12,543 nucleotides of DNA from Lunasporangiospora selenospora (lineage: Eukaryota; Mortierellomycota; Mortierellomycetes; Mortierellales; Mortierellaceae). The position numbers and the translations under genes were made by a program. The notes below the pieces were generated by a model, which was not told the DNA's origin, did no database searches, and worked only from the letters and a program-made list of their open reading frames with translations. Where the stretch lies: positions 16,654-29,196 of the forward strand of contig JAABOA010000062.1 of assembly GCA_015680635.1 (NCBI GenBank), in the 5' to 3' direction. The first letter of the stretch is position 1. Each line of letters starts with the position of its first letter. Shown here one piece after another: positions 1 through 7,760 of the stretch.

Positions 1-864
1 TTTATATCCTCATGTCAGGGAGCTCGGTAGTGGCTGGAAATAAGTCTTTGAAAAGGGGCAAGGGAATGTCTAGGAGAGAGGACAAGGGCACTAGAGGATG
101 ACTAGTCTGTGGGCTGCAGGCATTTGTCCCCAACCAACAATCCACCAACAAACCTTGACAGTGGGCCAGACCTCACCTCAAAGAACATGGTCGAATGTCC
201 TTCTCGTCTCTCCACGCCGAACTTACTTGCACGACATTTGTCCCTGTCCAGCATCAAAACTCTATCGCGCAGCATCATCATATGAAACCCACTGCTACCT
301 CTGGGGGAAAATCATTTTGACTGGGCGGAGCAGAGCCTTGTGGCAGCCATAGCACTTCCTTCGTTCCCTCCCTACCTCCCCACCCCCCCTCTTCACACCG
401 ACTTTGACAGCTTACTAGGATCACCTTCAGAGAACTCGTACAGAAGAACCTGCGCTGCGCTGTCCTGCTTGCTCCAGTCGTGCGCCTCTACGCGCAACAT
501 GGGACCCTATTCATTTCGTGACTCATGGACAACTTTGTGCGCCAATGCTTACGCCCATGCCCTCCCACAGCCCCTCCCTCTCAAATAATAATGTGCACGA
601 ACGTTACAATTCTCTGCACGGACACTTGATCCGAGAAACAAATGAAGAGCATGGCATCATGTTTCGCCACGGCACGCTACTCTTCTCAATCCTACTTCGT
701 ATGAGACTTTGGTAGGGGAGCCACGAGGGCTCCGAGCTTTGTGACCGCATTTCCTAATCACTCAGCTACTTAAACCCCATCATTTTTTGGATTTGGCTCT
801 CTTTCAATGTACGTGTTGTACGAAGCTGGTGTAGGCAATTTCATTTATTACTAACTGACTCCTC
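1..864. other. intergenic region, 3' side of the CSC1-like gene
   Basis: No convincing gene is visible. Open frames here are short (65-84 codons), overlap each other, lack recognisable motifs and have no splice structure joining them to anything conserved. The stretch around 355-400 is a cytosine/thymine-rich run, common in fungal intergenic or untranslated DNA. The right end holds the poly(A) signal of the minus-strand CSC1-like gene. A promoter for a gene beyond the left edge cannot be excluded. Confidence 0.6.
844..849 (-). promoter_or_regulatory. putative poly(A) signal of the CSC1-like gene
   Basis: The minus strand reads AATAAA 16 nt beyond the stop codon at 865-867. The hexamer is canonical, but the implied 3' UTR is very short, so cleavage could use another site further left. 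Confidence 0.45.
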
Positions 865-3512
865 TCATACTCCACGCTCCAAGCGATATTGCGACTCCTC
901 ACCAGGTGCATAGAGAATGCCCGACACCTGAGTCTTGGCTGTCACAGCGTCGAATTTTGCACCGTTCGTCGCGACCAAGATTCCAAGATTGCTTAACTTC
1001 GCGATTTCTTCGTTCACAAGGCCCTGTAGATCTTGCGGCAGCCAGATTGGCTTCTGGTTTGTATACATGGCTGGATGACAATATGCTTGGTCTTGCAGAC
1101 GCTTCAGCTCAGCGTCTATCACACCTTCTTTGTCGTTGATTTGGCCCTGTTGTCTCAGCTGGCCTGGCGAGATATCAGCATCTGGACGTCCCCGGGCAAA
1201 AGGTGGCGATTTGGCTGACAAAGAAGCCGAGTCTACCTCGGATGGATTTGGCGTGGGGAATGCAGGCAATTGCGATGAGACTGTAGCTACCTCATCCAAC
1301 TCTTGCTTTCCAACTGCCTTCTCTTGGGATTGATTGCGGCGATGTGGCAATCGATCGAGCGCCATAACAGAGCCTCGCTCACCCTCAAACGACTCCTCAT
1401 CATGAGGATTCGATCCAGCTTTTTCGTCATTGCCATGGGTGACATTTCCGTGGATGTCCACATGAAGGTCCTTCGAGAACAGCGCCACAGGTAGGTATGT
1501 CACCAGTGGGTTAAATGCCTCGTTCATATTGACAAGTGCGAGAACTGTAACTGCAATTAAGAGTCCGAGAAGAACCAAATGAGGGATAACAGGAAGGGTC
1601 GCCAACTTTGCAAGGAAGATTCCAAACATTGTAACCTCAAAGATAAAGATGCCTGTGAACACCTGCTTGACCGCAATGGGGAACGCCAGTCCGCCGGTTT
1701 CAACAGGCGTATTGTAAACGTAAAGGAACTGGTGACGGTAGACAAAGTAAAACATCGTAAAGTAGAACGCGACGCATGGCAACACTAGAGGGGCGATTGT
1801 CGAGTAAAGAATTCCGATCGAGAACATAAGTGTTTGCTTGGGGAACAGAATGCCGTAATTGACCGAGCTGAGCCGTCCTTGGATGTTCCAAAGTTGACGT
1901 GGGCTTTTGGCAAGCAACTGTGTGAAGACAAAGTTTAGCACCAAAGGAGCGATCTGGAGCAACTCCATGAAAGGCCCTGTCAATCCCTGGAGAAGCGCGT
2001 ACGTGATGAAGAAAGTCGAGCATCCAGGCAGTCGAACAGAGAGGATCGAGATAAGTTCGATAGGACTGAAATCCTTATCTACGCCGGAGATCGTATTGAA
2101 GATACCTCCCGAGATTGTAGAGACCAAGAGTACGTTCACAACCAAGAAGAAGAAATACTTCTTCATCACGGCAAGGGTGATAGTGCTGTGTCGAACATGC
2201 CCCTCGAATGTCGACATTAGAGTCAGAATGATTGGTAGCAGAGCCATCAAGATTGCGAGGAACAAGGGTGGCAAGATACCCTGGATAATTCCTACAATCG
2301 AGGGTGGTAAATCCTGAAGAAATGACAAGAAACTGAAGATCTTGACAAGACTCGAAATGTTGGCGATTGAGGACACAAACACGACGGGGATAGTCCAGAA
2401 GATGACGAGTGCTGTTGCGGCTGAGAGAGAAATTAACTTGCGGCCTTTCTTGATCACTGTATCCAACCCCATGTTATCCCACACGACATCCAGCGGTGAG
2501 ATCTCTGCAAAGATTGGAGACATCTTGAACGGGGTCGGGTGGACGACTGTCTGGACAGCACTATGGGCCGCAAACTGGGTGTGGAACTGAATGAAAGCCG
2601 ATTTAAGAGTAGATGATGTTTTCGAGCCTCGCATTTCGTCGATTTCCTTGTTCAGTTTGGAGAGGCGCTCTGAGTAAAATTCAATAAGGTCGACCTTTGG
2701 TCCCATAAATGGAATGGCTGATGTCCTTCCAATAGGTCGCTCTGGTTGACCTGCTTCGTTACCCTTTGACTTTTTGCCATATGCAGATCGAATATAGTTG
2801 TACTCTGCGTTCTCGAGTTTCAACGTAATTTCATCTCGTTCCTTGCATATCTCCTCAAGTTTCTTTGGATGACTATTCGTGGGAAATTAGAGCTCTTTCG
2901 AGGTAAGCTTCATTATAAAGACAATCACGGTTATGCCTGTTACCCAATAACAGAAAGAAAATGACCTACCGATTCACCCAGACCTTCTTGACGCCGCCAG
3001 GAAAGCGATCAAAAATGTCACACAGTGCTTCTTCGTTGTCAAGACCTTGGGGAATGGCGGAGACAAGAATTGTGGTTGATTGAGGAGTCTTTGAATGCGC
3101 CTCGCTCAGAAGATAGGCATGACGCCGGCGTGTGTATTCCAACATCTCACGCCAGAGCATATAAACAGTAGCGCCTAATATTACATGAAATCAAGATTGT
3201 CAGGACAAAATTTATCTCATGGAATGATATCCAGTAGCTTGGGTCTCTTCAGGTTAGCGGAGCTTACCACAGAAGAAGATCGTCAGAAGGAGATGAAACC
3301 AAAGTCTCCAACTCTGAAGTACATTTCCGATCGTGAAGTCGGTGAGACCGCCACCGCCTTCACCATTAACAAGGTTTACAGGGAGTAGGATTGGAAGTCC
3401 CACAAGTGTGAACCCCAGGAACAGGATCCTGTGAATGTGGAGAAACAGCATGGATTTCAGTTAATGACCTGCTCGAGCTAGATGCCAATTATAGTACCAC
3501 ATGCTCTCTTTC

Positions 3513-3545
<33 letters not shown>

Positions 3546-4050
3546 GTAGCCTTAGTACTTACGCAGACATGCGCAGGAAGCGCAAGTACATATAGGCGTC
3601 TAGTCCAACCCTGTCAAGAAGAATAGTGTCACTAACTGTAAAGGACGCAGTGATCCAACTGAAAGGGCCCCTTGGTAACTCGGGAGACTGGACACTTGAG
3701 GCAGAGATCGGAAGAAAAAAAAAGAGAGGGGATAAGTTAGTGAGCATTACGGCACAAGTGTACATGCGTAGGTGTAAGCAGCCAAACTAACATCTCGCAG
3801 TATGTCTGTGTGAATGAATATCGGGCTTTAACAAACAGATTGAGAGCCTGTCAGTCACCAAGTTCGGAGCTTACTTTTCAGGGACCAAGTAGGTTCGAGG
3901 CTGGTAAATTTTCTTGTTCCAGTGACGGACAATACCGAAAGCAATAAAGATGCCTGCACCGACAAGGCCGTTAAAGATTAACGCAGAGGTAAACGCGCCA
4001 ACGGAGGCATCAGCCGCAAGCTGCTTCTCGCCATCACTAGGAGAACTCAT
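865..4050 (-). CDS. CSC1/OSCA-like calcium-permeable, osmosensitive cation channel (DUF221 family)
   Basis: Five exons on the minus strand: 4050-3875, 3694-3563, 3428-3268, 3174-2970 and 2872-865. They sum to 2682 nt (893 aa plus stop) with every junction in frame and GT-AG introns of 180, 134, 93 and 97 nt. The domain order is that of fungal CSC1/RSN1/PHM7 proteins. An N-terminal membrane segment (about 18-41) is followed by PRTYLVPE. Then come GLDAYMYLRFLRM, two membrane segments (about 104-121 and 145-165) and a cytosolic domain (about 170-350) with FPGGVKKVWVNR. The multi-pass DUF221 pore region (about 354-690) contains VMKKYFFFLVVN. A polar tail leads to a conserved C-terminal block (about 819-873, HPAMYTNQKPIWLPQD). 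Family members are stress- or osmo-gated cation channels; role and membrane here are inferred. The start at 4050 is the first ATG of the open frame, with A at -3. Confidence 0.92.
3504..3545. repeat. CT/GA microsatellite inside a CSC1-like intron
   Basis: Forty-two consecutive pyrimidines on the plus strand, mostly CT and CTTT units. The tract lies in the intron 3429-3562 of the minus-strand gene, so the pre-mRNA carries a GA-rich purine run beginning 17 nt after the 5' splice site. Confidence 0.9.
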
Positions 4051-4470
4051 CGTTGTACGATTTGATGGAGGAAAGGGTTGCAACAGAGTTCTGTCTCCAC
4101 AATTCGAGGATGCGAGAAATTCGTTTGGCTACAGCCCAGGCTCCAGATATTTGGTTGACTGTTGGTTATAGCCGGCTTTCTGTTACTGTTGTCGGTCTCT
4201 GACCAAACCAATGGAGGATGTCTGATGCAACAAGTGAATGGAATGAGCTGAAAATGCAAATGCAAGCAATTCAGTCACAAGATGGCGAAGAGAACAATAT
4301 GGAAAGAGAACTGAAAGGAGAAAGAAAAGGAAAGAAGGGAAGTAAGGAGGTTGTGAGGAGGATATGAGAAATTGGGGAATGAGAGCCAACAAAGGCGACA
4401 AGGATGGCAGTTATTGCAGGGGCGCAACTCTTGGAAGTGGAAGAAGGTGTATCTGCAACGACGATGAAAG

Positions 4471-4523
4471 AGAAGAGGAAGAGGAAGAGGAAGAGGAAGA
4501 GGAAGAGGAAGAGGAAGAAGAAG
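4471..4523. repeat. (GAGGAA)n hexanucleotide microsatellite
   Basis: About eight tandem GAGGAA units form an uninterrupted purine run of roughly 50 nt on the plus strand. On the strand of the CSC1-like gene this is a pyrimidine tract 421-473 nt upstream of the start codon. Such tracts can adopt triplex structures and often lie in fungal promoters; a function here is not shown. Confidence 0.9.
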
Positions 4524-5149
4524 CAGTGGTGGTGGTGAAAGAGATGGAAAATAAAAGACGGACCTCGCTTTCAGAGAGAAGAGACAATACCTCGAAAATG
4601 CTCCTCTGCTCTTCTCTGGTGCTTTCAGCCTTCCTGCGGGTCCTGAGGGCGCTCCAAATGAGAGCCTTGCTCACTCCAGATGTCCTCGGGCACCTCCGCG
4701 CTCAGGTCCATTGTCCTGTTAATCCTATTTCCCTGCCCTATCGCTGGGGTATCGATGTCGAAAGAGTGTCCTCACACACATGTTATGGATCATGGGTCTG
4801 TGGCATGGGCCACAGGTCCAGTCCAGAACGACCCATTTTTTAAACTTTTTGAAGGTGAAGTCAATGCACTTGCCTGCGCATAGCATGTGCGGCTATATCT
4901 GGCGGGCATGCATCCTGTTGTGTCAGTTCTGCTCCATTGTCAGGGCACTCCTTTGGTTTTTCTTACCCTTCTTTGCATCTTCCTCTTCCTTGGAGTTACA
5001 CCTCCCATTCTTTTCAGAGTCACGCCCTCTCCCTTTTACCCCAAAACAAGCTCAGGAATGAACGGTTGACCAGTCTTAGACAATCTACCGAGATTCATCC
5101 TAGCCTCTCTTGCGAATCACCCACTTTGCCCTAGATTGGCAATCGTTGC

Positions 5150-5155
5150 TTTAAT
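5150..5155 (-). promoter_or_regulatory. possible variant poly(A) signal of UFD1
   Basis: The minus strand reads ATTAAA 31 nt beyond the UFD1 stop codon (5187-5189). This is a common variant of AATAAA, and no perfect AATAAA was noticed close by. Confidence 0.3.
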
Positions 5156-5186
5156 CGAGACGATGTTTGTCTATATGTTGTCACGC

Positions 5187-7142
5187 CTATCGCATAGAGT
5201 TACCCTTCCCTTGGAAGGGAGCTGCATCTGGCTTGTTTTGCTGTGAAGGCTGATGCGCTGGGGTCGATGCTCGCGAAGGAGTGGAGGATGCGACTGAGGG
5301 ACTAGGGGAATTGGCTCCACTCCCTCGCGTGGCAGCATTCTTTCGTGGCGGTCTCAGCGTCTGACCTGCGCCCTCAAAAACTGGCTCCTGTTGCGCCTTC
5401 TCGGCAGCCTCAAATTTCTCCTCAATGGATTTCGGCGGAATGTACTTGTATCCAAAAAAGAGAGTACCTAACGGCATACCTAGAGCTGGAGGTGCCTCAG
5501 ATCCGTTCTGATCGAGCACGTCCGTGGGTTTACCCTTGCTGTCACTCTTGCTTGGTTCTGGCACGGCCAGAATTTTACTCGTGGTTTTGCTAATTTATAC
5601 ATGTTTGTCGATAACTAGAATTTAGATACATCCCTGACTGCACCAATACCAACACCAACTCAGACTCTAGCATTTCGTCCCCAACTTACCCTTTTCCTGT
5701 TGCCCCACTGAGGCGCTGGCCTTGACCTTCAAAGGGAATTCTCTTTGCGCTATCAGGTGTTGCAATTCTTTCCTCGACCTCTTTCCTCATTTTACTTTCC
5801 TACATGGCCATAGTCGAAACAGGCAAAAAAAAAAAAAGGGTATCAGTGAGAGAGGCTCTTTTGTAGATTCCATAACCCTGTCAAGACCATATAGTATGAC
5901 TCATTAGCCCTTACCATCACTGGTAGTCCCTTGGGGACGGGTGTTGGCTCTTGGTAGCCCACTGGAGGTGCGAAATCAACTTCCAGATCGGTCTCGACGA
6001 TAGAGACTCCAACGCCAGGCGGTTTGATCTCCATCACGAGAATACCGTAGATCTTATCGTTGTATGAGATCTCGATATTGTCACCCTGTGTCAACGTTGA
6101 AAAGTTTCGGAAGGCGTTTTCAAGTCTAGTTGATGGCAGCAAGGATAGTTGACGTCGTTAGTCTGACTATGAAATCTGGATTCATTCAAAATGAACCGCA
6201 GTTATTGAAGGGCAGACCACGCATCTCAAGTCTTACACTGCCTTTGGGTCGCTAATGTCCAAGAAGTCGACGCTCTGAGGCTGGATTTTAACAAAGATTC
6301 CAAGAGGTAAACTAGTACTCGTCACTGTTAGCAAATCGCCCTCGGAAAGCGACAAAGTTTTCATCATCTATAAAGATTGGAAATAACAATCGTGTAAGTT
6401 GATAATCATTTTCAAGTACAAAAAGGTGCTTAACTCTGAAGGTACAACTTACCCAGTGCGGGATATAAACTCGGCCTTCTTCAGCAATAAACTCAAGGAC
6501 ACCAGCATGAGTTGACTGAGATCCTCGTGATAGCTCGAACAGCATCGGATATTGGATATGAAGAGAAGCTGATATCACCTAGGTCAGTTGATACGGCTTT
6601 CACTCCCTATTAATACCTTCAAACAGCTATACCATAGCACATAAACTATCCCCTTACCGAGCTTTGCAAGGGCCGACTGCGGCAGAATAACTAGAGTATG
6701 GCAAGAGTCCAGCATTAGTTGTCGGCCCCAATCAAGAAAAGATTGCACATTGGTAACGAACATGGGTCTCGTAGAATGATCGGTCAAATTGCTGGATAAT
6801 AAGTTGGACATACTCTTTCCACCGTGGTTTACATTCTGCCTTTCATTTCCTTGCATCATTGCCACAGAGTAGCATCGGTATTGCTCAGAGAATCGTCCGT
6901 TTCTGGAGCTCCCAAAGCCGCCAATGCCATAGGAGGGGTAGTCGTCGTATCCGTTATACTAGAACAACGCGACAGCGTGGCAAAACAAAATCCGAATTTG
7001 AAGGATATCCAGTTAAGCAGATACATTAATGACTGAAAACCACCGCTGTCCCCACGTTCCGAGCCTCTCCAATGCATTCTCCATGTCCTCCAATGCATCT
7101 TGAACACGACTGTGCCTCCACTGGAGCGGTCCTGCCTACCAT
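5187..7142 (-). CDS. UFD1: Ubiquitin fusion degradation protein 1 (Cdc48/p97 cofactor)
   Basis: Eight exons on the minus strand: 7142-7140, 6958-6814, 6690-6658, 6568-6453, 6367-6237, 6125-5915, 5799-5690 and 5589-5187 (1152 nt, 383 aa plus stop). All introns are GT-AG and all junctions in frame. The UT3 double-psi-barrel fold (about 22-205) is recognised from FSEQYRCYSVAMM, GGKIILPQSALAKL, YPMLFEL, THAGVLEFIAEEG, PHWMM, VDFLDISDPKAVLENA and RNFSTLTQGD. Two FxGxGQxL motifs (FEGQGQRLSG at 236-245, FEGAGQTLR at 321-329) are the expected SHP-type p97-binding sites. With Npl4, UFD1 helps Cdc48 extract ubiquitinated substrates, for example in ER-associated degradation. The tail after 335 is Ser/Pro-rich and looks disordered. 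The start is less certain: the chosen ATG has the context ACCATGG and is followed at once by an intron, giving an N-terminus (MYNGYDDY) like the short fungal MFSGF type. An ATG inside that intron could instead add 20 residues. Confidence 0.93.
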
Positions 7143-7286
7143 GGTAGTCTCGATGATCCCTGTGTGGAGAAGGCTACTTGAGTCACTGATGTGATATTGT
7201 TGAGTAAGTATTGTATCGGGATGATTGGTGCAATGCTGTTGCTGCGGTTCTAACTGCGGTCGATGTTTAAGATGTCGATCGATTGA

Positions 7287-7295
7287 GGTGGCAAA
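7287..7295 (+). promoter_or_regulatory. exact PACE (proteasome-associated control element) match upstream of UFD1
   Basis: The plus strand reads GGTGGCAAA, identical to the budding-yeast PACE bound by the zinc-finger activator Rpn4. That system drives proteasome genes and several ubiquitin/Cdc48-pathway genes. The site lies 145-153 nt upstream of the UFD1 ATG, in reverse orientation to UFD1. A random exact 9-mer on either strand of about 560 bp is expected at roughly 0.4 percent. Whether this organism has an Rpn4-like factor is unknown from the sequence. Confidence 0.45.
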
Positions 7296-7692
7296 TGGTC
7301 AAGAGGTGAATAGTGGAGAGCGGCCTTTTGGGCGTGCGTGTGCACCAACACCAATGTCGTGTGCAGTCACATTCATTTTTCCACAATCAAGGCACGTTGA
7401 CCTTGCACCGAAAGAGAGAAGAAATATTAATAATGACAAGGCGTGTGCCTCTGTTCTACGACATTGTGATCAGTCAACAACCAGCTTCATCCTAACACAT
7501 CCAGGGCTCATTCGATTCTGAGGCAGGATCTGACTTGCTGGAAAATGGACAACGCCCCAGGCCCTGGTATGGAGACTCTTAGCGGATTTGCTCGCCTGAC
7601 AGTTATCCCTCTCTGCTTACATCATGTCAAGATCTTGAATGGATCAGTGTAGCAATCTGCCAAGGTTGACTCTCTCGCCAAAGCTCACCACC

Positions 7693-7716
7693 ATGCCTAA
7701 ATGTGTCCTCGCCTGA
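7693..7716 (+). other. candidate upstream ORF of NAA35 (7 codons)
   Basis: An ATG in good context (A at -3) opens a seven-codon frame (MPKCVLA) ending in TGA at 7714-7716, 44 nt before the preferred NAA35 start. It overlaps, out of frame, another ATG at 7701 that is in frame with NAA35 but in poor context. It matters only if transcripts begin upstream of 7693, which is not known. Confidence 0.3.
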
Positions 7717-7760
7717 ACAACATAGAGAGCTCCAACAGTTCGACTCAGCGTATCACAAGC

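Larger units (their letters stand above)
4051..5186. other. intergenic region: CSC1 upstream DNA and UFD1 3' flank
   Basis: No gene is supported. The longest frames on both strands run through the (GAGGAA)n repeat and translate as poly-Glu or poly-Ser, which reflects the repeat rather than a gene. The left half should hold the CSC1 5' UTR and promoter: a TATA-like CTATAA lies on the minus strand near 4166-4171, about 120 nt before the ATG, and a pyrimidine-rich minus-strand stretch lies at about 4311-4359. The right end is the UFD1 3' flank. Confidence 0.6.
7143..7760. promoter_or_regulatory. divergent promoter region shared by UFD1 and NAA35
   Basis: About 620 bp separate the two divergently oriented start codons, so both 5' UTRs and promoters must lie here. 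The UFD1 side is C-rich on its sense strand, as expected of a 5' UTR. CCAAT-type pentamers occur at 7224-7228 (minus strand) and 7351-7355 (plus strand), and a PACE-like 9-mer at 7287-7295. No clear TATA box was seen. Confidence 0.6.

Noticed and set aside
98-715. Three overlapping plus-strand frames of 65-84 codons
   Set aside because: They overlap in different frames, show no motifs or splice logic, and sit in CT-rich intergenic DNA.
4364-4843. Plus-strand 159-codon frame with poly-Glu, and the opposing poly-Ser frame at 4411-4674
   Set aside because: Both exist only because the (GAGGAA)n repeat has no stop codons; no conserved flanking sequence or plausible splice structure.
6856-7107. 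Minus-strand 83-codon frame overlapping the UFD1 5' end
   Set aside because: It is an alternative frame of UFD1 exon 2 and the first intron; the UFD1 frame (FSEQYRCYSVAMM) is the conserved one.
7013-7130. Minus-strand segment reading RVQDALEDMENALERLGTW, suggesting a separate helical protein C-terminus
   Set aside because: It lies inside the first UFD1 intron, arises partly from a duplicated ATGCATTGGAG, and no upstream exons could be joined convincingly. Kept only as a possible alternative UFD1 start.
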